7,153 bases of DNA from Bacillota bacterium (lineage in GTDB: Bacteria; Bacillota; Bacilli; Alicyclobacillales; SLC66), in NCBI GenBank assembly GCA_021846145.1, contig JAJZCJ010000171.1, positions 1-7,153 on the forward strand, written 5' to 3'. Both the position numbers and the translations under genes were made by a program. How positions within the stretch are numbered: position 1 is the first letter of the stretch; each line of letters starts with the position of its first letter. Under the pieces are notes generated by a model. That model saw only the letters and a program-made list of their open reading frames with translations. It had not been told where the DNA came from and did not search any database. Shown piece after piece: positions 1 through 6,311 of the stretch.

Positions 1-70
1 GATCTAATTCCGTAAAGACGGGGATCCATACAGTCATCACATTACAAATACTGTGATTTGAGTTAGTTAG

Positions 71-196
71 CTGAACAGTGATCGTTTTTCAAATCAAGCA
101 GAAGATCGATTCTGCAAAACGCTCAATAAACAAAAAGATTTTTGGAATGTAGCAATCGCAGTTTTCACAAGTAACAATTCGTTTACTAAGGCCCAT
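71..196 (+). pseudogene. Decayed 5' part of the GIY-YIG/DUF4357 gene, in frame with the ORF that follows
   Basis: The frame of the following DUF4357 gene stays open upstream of its GTG codon at 197, back to a TAG stop at 68-70. It encodes segments such as KDFWNVAIAVF and NNSFTKAHVKYLE. From memory these belong to the conserved middle of GIY-YIG nuclease-family proteins carrying DUF4357, shortly after the nuclease motifs. No ATG, GTG or TTG lies in this part, so it cannot be translated from a normal start. None of the three plus frames in bases 1-70 shows recognisable GIY-YIG motifs. I infer that the gene lost its N-terminal nuclease half by truncation or decay. A sequencing error or a rearrangement at the left edge could also explain this. 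Confidence 0.5.
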
Positions 197-730
197 GTGA
201 AGTATCTTGAATGGTACTGCTATGACGAAGCCAAGGTCATCAATCGATATAAACTGGATCAAACTGTTCCAACAAAATCCTATATCCCTGAATCCGTGCA
301 AGCGGATATTCATGATTACTTTCAGACGATGAAAATTCTACTTAGCACCTTGGGATATCCATTGTTTGAGGAAATACCTGATATTCACGATAAAGTGACT
401 GTCAATGATCACTTTTATATTAATTCAAAAGGCATTACAGCAACGGGTGAGTATTCCGATGAGGGCTTGGTTGTATTTCAAGGTTCCAAAATGGTATTAG
501 ACGTTTCAATTAGTTTTGATAAACATGTGCCAGGATACGCCAAACTACGGGAAGATCTAATTGAATCGCGAATTGTCGTTCAAGAGGGTGTAGTGTACGC
601 ATTTACCAAAAACTACATTTTCAAGTCGCCCAGCGGCGCTGCAGCTGTTATTCTCGGACGCGCAGCAAATGGTTGGACGGAATGGAAGCGAAATGATGGA
701 AAGACGTTGGATGAGGTAAAGCGGAAGTAG
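197..730 (+). CDS. DUF4357 domain-containing protein, N-terminally truncated relative to its family
   Basis: The open frame gives 177 residues from a GTG codon with no Shine-Dalgarno sequence in front of it, so this start is doubtful. Residues 1-60 (YLEWYCYDEAK, RYKLDQTVPTK, LLSTLGYPLF) match the linker region of GIY-YIG nuclease-family proteins. Residues about 118-175 form a typical DUF4357 domain ending in SPSGAAAVILG, NGWTEW and DGKTLDE. DUF4357 is a small C-terminal domain found behind nuclease or restriction-type domains, and its own activity is not established. The catalytic GIY-YIG half is missing and the homology runs upstream of the start, so the product is probably non-functional or a stand-alone tail. 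The next gene begins 16 bases downstream on the same strand and may be co-transcribed. Confidence 0.6.
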   Translation: MKYLEWYCYDEAKVINRYKLDQTVPTKSYIPESVQADIHDYFQTMKILLSTLGYPLFEEIPDIHDKVTVNDHFYINSKGITATGEYSDEGLVVFQGSKMVLDVSISFDKHVPGYAKLREDLIESRIVVQEGVVYAFTKNYIFKSPSGAAAVILGRAANGWTEWKRNDGKTLDEVKRK

Positions 731-746
731 GAAGGGTGTAAGTACC

Positions 747-1256
747 TTGCAGATTGATTTAAAACATGTACTTCAGTCCATCCAAAGACAGAACAATTAC
801 GAAATAAGAACAGCCATTTCTCGTGACCAGGAAAGTGGAGAACTAACGTTGCGATCATTTGTTGCGGTACCATCAACTGAATTGGAAGGCAGCTATTTGA
901 CTTCAGGGATTTTTGATTACGGAAACCTGATATTTACAAATAGGATTGTAACATACGAACAATTGCGGGACGGATTTTTACAAATGATTGATAATAAAAC
1001 GGTAACAGAGGATCTGGTCGGTGAATCTCTTGGAAAGCCAGTGGAATCCACTTTGATTTCAGTTGAGTCAACTTTTGAACACAATCGAGTATATAGCAGA
1101 ACTTCATGGGGGAACTACCCTATGTATGATTATCCATATGATGTATACCAGGCTAGCATTTCTTTTGAAAACAGATTTCAATTGTCATTTGGAGAGGTCA
1201 ATAAGAAAGGATTGCCTTATTTTTTTTCATTGTCACAAGCACGCACTATTTTCTGA
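747..1256 (+). CDS. Hypothetical protein, 169 residues
   Basis: The start is a TTG at 747 preceded by GAAGGGTG at 731-738 with 8 bases of spacing, which is a good ribosome binding site. I do not recognise the family. The protein is soluble, with no signal peptide or membrane segment. It is acidic and aromatic-rich towards the end, with a Tyr/Pro-rich stretch (NYPMYDYPYDVYQ, about residues 125-137). The mix of short polar strands (TLRSFVAVPS, GNLIFTNRIV) suggests an alpha/beta fold. It follows the truncated DUF4357 gene closely and may share its transcript, but that partner is itself broken, so context says little about function. An 8-base T run at 1220-1227 lies near the 3' end and is a possible frameshift site. 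I see no clear continuation of the protein in another frame. Confidence 0.55.
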   Translation: MQIDLKHVLQSIQRQNNYEIRTAISRDQESGELTLRSFVAVPSTELEGSYLTSGIFDYGNLIFTNRIVTYEQLRDGFLQMIDNKTVTEDLVGESLGKPVESTLISVESTFEHNRVYSRTSWGNYPMYDYPYDVYQASISFENRFQLSFGEVNKKGLPYFFSLSQARTIF

Positions 1257-1677
1257 TGCGATCACCATGCATTCAAAAGAGAGGGGTTCTCCTATTGCGG
1301 TGTTTAGATTATTAAAAAGTTGTACCGCTCGATTAAACCAATCTTAGTGGTACCCTGTCGTGAAGTATTGTTCCTGTCTTTGCGCTGCCTCTTGTAGGCT
1401 GTTCTGCATCGCCGATTAGGCTGATTGCTATTATTGAGGATGAATGATGAAGTGGTCATCGATAGATTTCTACTAATGCATCCATGTATTCGGCCATCCC
1501 TGTTCAAAAAGTGATTAGCTTCCTGTCTCGACGTGTAGCACCGGTAAAATCATCTTCTCTTTCACAAAAAAAAAATGGGGTAGTACAAAATGGATATTAC
1601 AATCATGTTACGAATTTCATACGTTTTTCATCTTCAGCGATTAGATTGATGGCAAACGAAAAGAGGGGGACAACCCG
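1257..1677 (+). other. 421-base stretch with no supported gene
   Basis: Short open frames exist on both strands, but none has a ribosome binding site or recognisable protein. The longest plus frame, starting at 1484, runs into the start of the next gene. A ten-base A run lies at 1566-1575. A short imperfect stem (TACCGCT at 1323-1329 with AGTGGTA at 1346-1352) could fold downstream of the hypothetical gene, but it lacks a T tract and is not a convincing terminator. The 3' end should hold the promoter of the secreted-protein gene. I could not pick -35/-10 boxes there with confidence. Confidence 0.4.
1661..1669 (+). promoter_or_regulatory. Ribosome binding site fixing a TTG start
   Basis: AAGAGGGGG sits 8 bases before the TTG at 1678. 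There is no suitably placed ATG or GTG, so this site is what supports the TTG start of the secreted protein. The signal peptide begins at exactly this codon. Confidence 0.65.
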
Positions 1678-2349
1678 TTGAAAAAGATAGTCGTTGGACT
1701 ATCAGTCGCAGCTTTAGTCATACCGTTAGGTTTCGCAGCAAACGCAATGGCAGATTCTTCACCAGTGCAACAGATGCAACAATTTGAAACCAAGTATCAA
1801 AAAAACCTATCAGTGGAAAACGGTCTTATGGCCACTGCTCAAACAAGTCAGTCCACCAGTGTGCAGGTTGTCACACTCAGTCAAACGGTGACGACGCTTA
1901 ACCAAACTATCGCAAACATGTATGCTGATTTTCAGACGCTGGCTAACACCCAATCTAGTTTACATCAAATAACAAATCTCCCCAATACTTCAGGATTAAG
2001 CAGCGACCAAAAAAGAATTGATAATAAATTAAAACAAATCAATAAAGAATTAGAGCAACTGAAACACGAAAAGAAGGGCAAGGGGAACAGGCATAATAGG
2101 TTATATGGACAACTGATCAAGGATCGTAACGATTTGACAAAATCGAAAAAACTGATGCATGTTAGAATTCCAACAATTGATCACTCAGCGTGGCAAGCCC
2201 ATCCTTTCGCTGGTAGCCTTCCCAATCTAGAAAAGACGATTATTTCTTTGCAAAATTCGGCTATCCATTATACTAAGCTTTGGATTTCGTTATCGAAGTC
2301 TAACTCCAATACGGTTACCGGTAGTGTTTACGGAAATCAAAGCAACTAA
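1678..2349 (+). CDS. Secreted coiled-coil protein of unknown function
   Basis: The product has 223 residues. It opens with a textbook Sec signal peptide: MKK, a hydrophobic core at residues 4-21, then the signal peptidase I site ANAMA before D26. The mature part has no cysteine. It is Gln/Thr/Ser-rich at residues 26-100, with heptad-like hydrophobic spacing (VVTLSQTVTTLNQTIANMYADF, split by polar residues). A strongly charged predicted coiled coil follows (about 110-160), interrupted by a basic patch KKGKGNRHNR at 132-141. There is no LPXTG, lipobox or S-layer motif, so release into the medium or non-covalent binding to the wall is expected. The family is not recognised. It stands alone: it has its own ribosome binding site and a strong terminator 30 bases downstream. 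A role in the cell envelope is only inference. Confidence 0.7.
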   Translation: MKKIVVGLSVAALVIPLGFAANAMADSSPVQQMQQFETKYQKNLSVENGLMATAQTSQSTSVQVVTLSQTVTTLNQTIANMYADFQTLANTQSSLHQITNLPNTSGLSSDQKRIDNKLKQINKELEQLKHEKKGKGNRHNRLYGQLIKDRNDLTKSKKLMHVRIPTIDHSAWQAHPFAGSLPNLEKTIISLQNSAIHYTKLWISLSKSNSNTVTGSVYGNQSN

Positions 2350-2379
2350 CTCCGCGTTAACCAATTTTGAATTAATAGT

Positions 2380-2419
2380 CCCAGCTTTCATTCAATAATG
2401 GAAGCAGGGGCCTTTTTTT
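2380..2419 (+). terminator. Rho-independent terminator of the secreted-protein gene
   Basis: Arms 2380-2392 and 2397-2409 pair over 13 positions with one A-A mismatch and one G-U pair, closing a CAAT tetraloop. A run of seven T residues follows at 2413-2419. The stem begins 30 bases after the stop codon at 2349. The opposite strand has no matching T run after the stem, so it probably acts on plus-strand transcription only. Confidence 0.85.
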
Positions 2420-2526
2420 ATTTCGCTTTCAATTTTTGGTTAGGGATAGACGTTGTCCATGCATTGCTGGAAAAAGCGAGAAACTATGGCAGGATTCTGA
2501 ATTACAACACTCGCCAAGCCGTGTGT

Positions 2527-3000
2527 CTATACTTTCTCATTCCAATAATCCACCAACACATTCTGCCGAAATACACAATAGTGCACTAACACCTCACCAT
2601 TTAACACAGACGGCAAAAACCGCAGCACGTGCGCAGGGATGCCCATGTTGTTTATGGCCGTAATCCAAGAAAGCTCTTTCCAGTCGAGAATTCCCTCTGC
2701 GACTTTCTGTGGTGTCGCATACTGCATGTCCTCGGGTAACTCGCAAAGAAACAGATACATGCCGGATTTTTCTAAGTCTGTATTCCATTGGACGGTGCCT
2801 CGAAATGATAGATCGGTAACGTTTATCCCGGTCTCCTCCAAGACCTCTCTGCGTGCCCCAGCCTCAGGGCTTTCGTCATGCTCGATTTTTCCTCCGACGC
2901 CTGTCCACAGCCCCATAAGAGGCAGTTTTTTGCGATTTAACAATAAGAGCTGATCGCGTTGCTTTATAAAAATCATCGTGTATTTTAGGTTTGGGTTCAT
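2527..3000 (-). CDS. Nudix hydrolase (MutT/8-oxo-dGTP diphosphatase-like)
   Basis: The product has 157 residues. Residues 37-59 form a perfect Nudix box, Gx5Ex7REUxEExGU: GKIEHDE, then SPEAGAR, then REVLEETGI. Preceding elements are typical of the MutT/NUDT1-like subgroup: an N-terminal strand (YTMIFIKQRDQLLLLNR) and LPLMGLWTGVGGKIE. Members hydrolyse nucleoside diphosphate-linked substrates with Mg2+; this subgroup often cleans up oxidised (d)NTPs. The exact substrate cannot be read from sequence. The ATG at 3000 is preceded, on the minus strand, by a GGAGTG motif about 4 bases away. The gene is monocistronic and divergent from the oxidoreductase. No clear terminator is visible on its own strand between 2526 and 2420. 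Confidence 0.9.
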   Translation of the reverse strand: MNPNLKYTMIFIKQRDQLLLLNRKKLPLMGLWTGVGGKIEHDESPEAGARREVLEETGINVTDLSFRGTVQWNTDLEKSGMYLFLCELPEDMQYATPQKVAEGILDWKELSWITAINNMGIPAHVLRFLPSVLNGEVLVHYCVFRQNVLVDYWNEKV

Positions 3001-3369
3001 TTTTCACTCCACACACATTTTTACTAAATTTCTGAATTCGACAATATTGCAAATATGGTTGCATTTTCATTCCAATATCTTCTACAGTATAACTAATAAA
3101 ACGATGTATTTCGAGATTGATAGTCAAGGCATTGATAACCTTTAGCGAACATGTTTTCACGTGTTTATTCGTTTGCCCATATTTGGTTGCGGTTACTGGA
3201 GAGCTTGTATCCGCTCAATGTATTTCTGTCTTTAGCGCATCTGTATGATCAATCGCCGTTTGTTTTCAATATGAAGCCGATTGGATTCACTTTGCTACGG
3301 CGAGTTTTGATAAGATAAGATTGGACAACATTCCAGTAGTCACATCACATATGAAATGGAGTAAATGCC
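3001..3369. other. 369-base divergent intergenic region
   Basis: This region lies between the minus-strand Nudix start and the plus-strand oxidoreductase start and should contain both promoters. The Nudix promoter candidate is listed separately. For the oxidoreductase only a weak pair is visible (TTGCTA at 3292-3297, TAAGAT at 3316-3321, 18-base spacer). A 55-codon plus-strand open frame (3151-3318) has no ribosome binding site. I see no strong repeats or RNA gene. Confidence 0.4.
3086..3114 (-). promoter_or_regulatory. Candidate sigma-A promoter of the Nudix gene
   Basis: On the minus strand, TCGAAA (3109-3114, 4 of 6 matches to TTGACA) and TATACT (3086-3091, 5 of 6 matches to TATAAT) are separated by exactly 17 bases. 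This would give a 5' leader of roughly 80 bases before the ATG at 3000. The assignment rests on consensus matching alone. Confidence 0.3.
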
Positions 3370-4329
3370 ATGACAAGAATCGTGAGATGGGGAGTATTAG
3401 GCTACGCACGCATCGCGAAAACTAGTGTAATTCCAGCTATTTCTGGAGCCGCAAACTCGCAATTGTATGCGATAGCATCCGGAGATCTTGAAAAGCAAAA
3501 AGAGTGCCAGGAACTCTTTGGACCAACCAAATTGTACACTGATTATGAGCAACTGCTGAATGACCCGGAGGTAGAAGTCGTATACATTCCTTTACCCAAC
3601 TCGATGCATAGGGAATGGGTCATCAAAGCGATCAAAAAAGGAAAACACGTATTGTGTGAAAAACCGATGGCATTACATGCTGCGGATGCCAAGGAAATGA
3701 TCGACACCGCGAAAAAAAACGGTGTTTTACTGATGGAAGCATTTATGTATCGGTATACCGACCGCATCCAAACATTGAATCGCATTCTGGCCAGTGGTGA
3801 AATTGGCAACGTTCGTTATCTTCATTCCGCATTCCGCTTTTTGTTGAATCGGCCCAATACTATCAAGATGCGTCCTGAGTTAGGTGGAGGCTCTCTGTAC
3901 GACGTCGGGTGTTATCCGGTCAATTTTCTCGGGATGGTAACCAATCAAATTCCTGAATCTTGTGTATCCCAATATGTGTTGGAAAACGGCGTAGATATGA
4001 TGTTTTCTGCTGTGCTGAAATATCCAAATGGAGTGATTGCCACCATTGACAGCGGCTTTAATGCTTTTAACCAAATGAATTCAGAAATTGTAGGAGAAAA
4101 AGGTCGGATTGAAATTCTGGATACGTTTTTGGGTACCGCCGGAACCATCAAGGTTGTGACCGAATCGCAAACTTATGAGGTCACAGTGAACGAGTCGGAT
4201 CGGTATGCGCTAGAAGTCGCTGATTTCGCAGACGCCATCATCTCCGGGAGACCGCCGCTGCTTAACTTGCAGGAATCATATCAAAACATGCAAGTGATGG
4301 ATATGTTATTAGATACATTGCATCAGTAA
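3370..4329 (+). CDS. Gfo/Idh/MocA family NAD(P)-dependent oxidoreductase
   Basis: The product has 319 residues, a normal length for the compact branch of the family. An N-terminal Rossmann fold carries the glycine-rich dinucleotide motif GVLGYARIA (residues 8-16). YIPLPNSMHREW (72-83) and the hallmark CEKPMAL (96-102), with Lys98 as the usual catalytic or substrate-binding lysine, follow. The C-terminal substrate domain includes FMYRY (125-129) and GGGSLYDVGCYPVN (172-185). In that motif Asp178 and Tyr182 occupy the conserved DxGxY/H positions; the tyrosine form is typical of the xylose-dehydrogenase/dihydrodiol-dehydrogenase-like branch. Such enzymes oxidise or reduce sugars, inositols or related polyols in the cytoplasm. 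The substrate is not deducible here. ATG 3370 is supported by GGAGT at 3358-3362 with 7 bases of spacing. No sugar transporter or regulator lies beside it. Confidence 0.9.
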   Translation: MTRIVRWGVLGYARIAKTSVIPAISGAANSQLYAIASGDLEKQKECQELFGPTKLYTDYEQLLNDPEVEVVYIPLPNSMHREWVIKAIKKGKHVLCEKPMALHAADAKEMIDTAKKNGVLLMEAFMYRYTDRIQTLNRILASGEIGNVRYLHSAFRFLLNRPNTIKMRPELGGGSLYDVGCYPVNFLGMVTNQIPESCVSQYVLENGVDMMFSAVLKYPNGVIATIDSGFNAFNQMNSEIVGEKGRIEILDTFLGTAGTIKVVTESQTYEVTVNESDRYALEVADFADAIISGRPPLLNLQESYQNMQVMDMLLDTLHQ

Positions 4330-4353
4330 GTTTTGCGAACCCCGGTATACCAT

Positions 4354-4390
4354 GTTTAGGGGTAACACGTACGGGGTGGTACCCCTAAAC
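4354..4390. repeat. Perfect 11-bp inverted repeat after the oxidoreductase gene
   Basis: GTTTAGGGGTA (4354-4364) and TACCCCTAAAC (4380-4390) are exact reverse complements separated by 15 bases, starting 25 bases after the stop codon at 4329. As RNA this is a stable stem-loop and may end or stabilise the oxidoreductase transcript. It has no T tract behind it, so it is not a canonical terminator. It could equally be the end of a small mobile or repeat element. Confidence 0.6.
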
Positions 4391-4606
4391 TCCCGCACCA
4401 TTAACATACTGAAATTGAAGGGTCTAACCGCCTCAGAAGCAGACGACGCTTGCGAAAACCGACTACTATGCGCGGCTGAGAACGAAATGGATTGCCTGAA
4501 TACTTAATCTGATCCGCTGTTGTTCGCTCCCTGACAACTGAAAAGACAAACTGCCAGAAACGGTACTGAAATTTAAGGCATTAAAACAAATGATGGGAAA
4601 ACGAAA

Positions 4607-4797
4607 ATGATCATGTCTGTACGGTATACAGGCACACAGGTGAGGGGATACATTCGCGAGGCACTGCGCATTACGCATGAACCGCGATCATGGAATAAGC
4701 CGCTCTACTGGTTGGCTTATCAAGAAAGCCGATTCTGAGCGCGGGAGACGGTGTGGCCGAGTACGTTTCATTGTCACGTCCTGCTTAAACAATTTCA
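4607..4797 (+). pseudogene. Decayed fragment resembling a lytic transglycosylase (SLT-type) domain
   Basis: One frame encodes a short coherent piece, GYIREALRITHEPRSW then KPLYWLAYQESRF, ending at a TGA (4736-4738). From memory this resembles the start of SLT-type transglycosylase domains of phage tail or cell-wall proteins, where an ITxxxxSW segment precedes the ES dyad holding the catalytic glutamate (here Glu of QESRF). The same frame continues after the stop with WPSTFHCHVL, which resembles the later 'PSTF' part of the same domain, so about 20-30 residues appear deleted. Upstream, the same frame has further stops at 4532 and 4574. Coherent pieces there (DYYARLRTKWIA in another frame from about 4461, then SDPLLFAP from 4508) suggest more of the lost gene. 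No complete product is possible. The family call is tentative. Confidence 0.4.
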
Positions 4798-4823
4798 AAG
4801 TGTGAAAAAGTGCAATATAAAAT
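4794..4823 (+). promoter_or_regulatory. Candidate promoter of the marR-arsN operon
   Basis: TTCAAA (4794-4799) and TAAAAT (4818-4823) are 18 bases apart; an overlapping alternative -10, TATAAA (4816-4821), gives 16 bases. Transcription would start near 4830, inside the palindrome described next and about 55 bases before the ATG at 4885. The GTG at 4810 in the same frame would then lie inside the promoter, which argues against it as a start. Confidence 0.35.
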
Positions 4824-4824
4824 A

Positions 4825-4839
4825 GTTGTTAAATACAAC
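4825..4839. promoter_or_regulatory. Putative MarR operator palindrome
   Basis: GTTGT, five bases, ACAAC forms a perfect interrupted palindrome immediately downstream of the candidate -10 box and 46 bases before the repressor's start codon. MarR proteins bind as dimers to AT-rich palindromes of about this size, often TTGT...ACAA, overlapping their own promoter. Autoregulation is therefore a reasonable inference. A second, purely A/T palindrome (AATATATATT, 4841-4850) lies next to it. Confidence 0.4.
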
Positions 4840-4884
4840 AAATATATATTACACTGGATATACAAACGCTTTGGAGGTTTTCTA

Positions 4885-5343
4885 ATGGCTGGTGACTCAC
4901 TTCATATATTACGCAAGGTTACTCGTCACTTTTCTCAGATTCAACGTAAGACATGGGCCTGTTGTACACCTGCCTCAGAATCTCAGTGCTTGGTGCTCAC
5001 TGAACTTTATCCGAATTTGGTGTTATCCATCCGAGAGATCGCCGAGCGAATTGGCAGTGATGCCCCTTGGGTGAGTCGTGTTGTTGAAAATTTGCGAAAG
5101 TCGGGTTGGGCGGAACGCGAACAAGATCCAGAGGATAGGCGACAAGTTAGGGTGCAACTGACCTTGGAAGGGCAAGAACAGGCGATGCATCTTCAGAAGG
5201 CGCTAAACGATCAGGCGGAGGAGATCTTTACTCGCATTCCGCAAGATCAACGCCAAATGGTTGTCACTGCGCTAGGGTGGTTGGCCAAAGCCCTGGATCA
5301 AGAATGCGAACCCGTTTGTTGTTCGAAGGAGGAATTTTCATGA
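4885..5343 (+). CDS. Cysteine-rich MarR-family transcriptional repressor, probable arsenic sensor
   Basis: The product has 152 residues from ATG 4885, chosen because GGAGG (4873-4877) lies 7 bases upstream. The frame also opens at GTG 4810 but that codon has no ribosome binding site. The winged helix-turn-helix spans about residues 36-95: SIREIAERIGSD and WVSRVVENLRKSGW form the HTH, and EQDPEDRRQVRVQLT is the wing with the DRR signature of MarR proteins. Helices at both ends should form the dimer interface. Six cysteines stand out: Cys26-Cys27 and Cys35 before the HTH, and Cys141, Cys145-Cys146 in a C-terminal CEPVCC. I recall MarR proteins with this CC...C / C-terminal CC layout near arsM-type genes; As(III) binding is inference. 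The gene overlaps the acetyltransferase gene by ATGA, so repressor and enzyme are translationally coupled. Confidence 0.85.
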   Translation: MAGDSLHILRKVTRHFSQIQRKTWACCTPASESQCLVLTELYPNLVLSIREIAERIGSDAPWVSRVVENLRKSGWAEREQDPEDRRQVRVQLTLEGQEQAMHLQKALNDQAEEIFTRIPQDQRQMVVTALGWLAKALDQECEPVCCSKEEFS

Positions 5344-6311
5344 CACCTGCCGGAATGGTGAAAAGGCAAGCTTATACGTTAACCGACCCCGCTATCGTAA
5401 AATTATGGCAAGCATCTCATTTGCCTGTGCCAACCTTCTCCTCGGTCAGTCGTACATGGTGGCTTTATGAAGACGCGAGCGGACAACTGGGAGGTGTTGT
5501 TGGTGTTGAACCATATGGTCAAGTTGCCTTGTTGAGATCGCTGGCGGTAACTCCTGAACTGCGGGGACAGGGAATTGGCAATCAACTTGTGTGGGCCGCG
5601 CTCACATATCTGAAGTCAAAAAGTTTGGAAGCGGTGTACCTGCTTACAGAGAGTGCCCAACGTTATTTTGAGGGTTGGAATTTTATCGAGATTAGTCGAG
5701 ATGAGGTGCCGAAGAAGCTTCATGAAACAGACGAAATGATGTACGCATGTCCGAAGAGTGCAACCGTGATGCGTTTGGCACTTTATGCCCCCTTATTACG
5801 TGTTCGCAGAGCCAGTTACCAGGACGCAGAATCCATTGCGACGATTTACAATCAGGGAATTGCAGATCGAGTCGCGACTTTTGAAACTGCGGAGCGCTCA
5901 GTTGAAGAGCGATTGCACTGGCTGACTGATCGCGATCCGCGCTACGGGGTATTCGTTGCTGAAGACCAGGATCGTCATGTGGTGGGGTGGTTGGCGCTTA
6001 ACCCGTTTAGTTCTCGGGCCGTTTACGAAGGCATTGCGGACGTTTCCATCTATGTGGCACGCAAACTGCGCGGACAAGGAGCGGGGACTCAATTACTGCA
6101 CTTTGGGTTGGCTTGGGCACGGGCGCATCAGTTCCATAAGCTTGTGCTGACGCTCTTTCCAGAGAATCAAGCGGCGCATCGATTGTATGAGCGACACGGA
6201 TTTCAAACCGTCGGTATTTTGCATCAACAGGCAAAATTAGATGGGATTTGGCGGGATACAAAATTGATGGAGTGTATGTTGGAGGAAGTCATAACCGAAG
6301 AGAATTCATGA
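5340..6311 (+). CDS. arsN2-arsN1: Fused ArsN2-ArsN1 type arsenic-resistance N-acetyltransferase (two GNAT domains)
   Basis: The product has 323 residues and two complete GNAT domains. ATG 5340 is supported by AAGGAGG (5326-5332) with 7 bases of spacing, and overlaps the marR stop as ATGA. Domain 1 (about 10-148) reads as ArsN2: GVVGVEPYGQVALLRSLAV (52-70), acetyl-CoA loop RGQGIG (75-80), YLLTESAQRYFEG (100-112) and the typical ending ACPKSATVM (136-144). Domain 2 (about 152-314) reads as ArsN1 family A: AESIATIYNQGI and DRVATFET (163-183), acetyl-CoA loop RGQGAG (244-249), LFPENQAAHRLYERHGF (272-288) and KLDGIWRD (299-306). ArsN1 enzymes acetylate the amino group of the glutamate-like arsenical antibiotic arsinothricin and are related to phosphinothricin acetyltransferases. 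ArsN2 occurs in ars operons but its substrate is less clear. Both halves keep their acetyl-CoA loops, so both are probably active. Confidence 0.85.
   Translation: MTPAGMVKRQAYTLTDPAIVKLWQASHLPVPTFSSVSRTWWLYEDASGQLGGVVGVEPYGQVALLRSLAVTPELRGQGIGNQLVWAALTYLKSKSLEAVYLLTESAQRYFEGWNFIEISRDEVPKKLHETDEMMYACPKSATVMRLALYAPLLRVRRASYQDAESIATIYNQGIADRVATFETAERSVEERLHWLTDRDPRYGVFVAEDQDRHVVGWLALNPFSSRAVYEGIADVSIYVARKLRGQGAGTQLLHFGLAWARAHQFHKLVLTLFPENQAAHRLYERHGFQTVGILHQQAKLDGIWRDTKLMECMLEEVITEENS

Noticed and set aside
1200..1347. Possible frameshift at the T8 run (1220-1227) near the end of the 169-residue hypothetical gene.
   Set aside because: The alternative frame downstream shows no continuation that looks like the same protein, so there is nothing to support a broken gene.
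1304..1507. A 67-codon minus-strand open frame in the 1257-1677 gap.
   Set aside because: Basic, low-information translation without a family or ribosome binding site. It most likely arises by chance in non-coding DNA.
1484..1681. A 65-codon plus-strand open frame before the secreted-protein gene.
   Set aside because: It lacks a ribosome binding site and overlaps the well-supported TTG start at 1678. It contains a ten-base A run and its translation shows no domain.
2639..2953. A 104-codon plus-strand open frame opposite the Nudix gene.
   Set aside because: It is entirely antisense to a gene with a perfect Nudix box and has no ribosome binding site; a shadow frame.
3151..3318. A 55-codon plus-strand open frame starting with ATG between the Nudix and oxidoreductase genes.
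   Set aside because: It has no ribosome binding site in front of the ATG and no recognisable family or motif. It lies in a region that must hold two divergent promoters.
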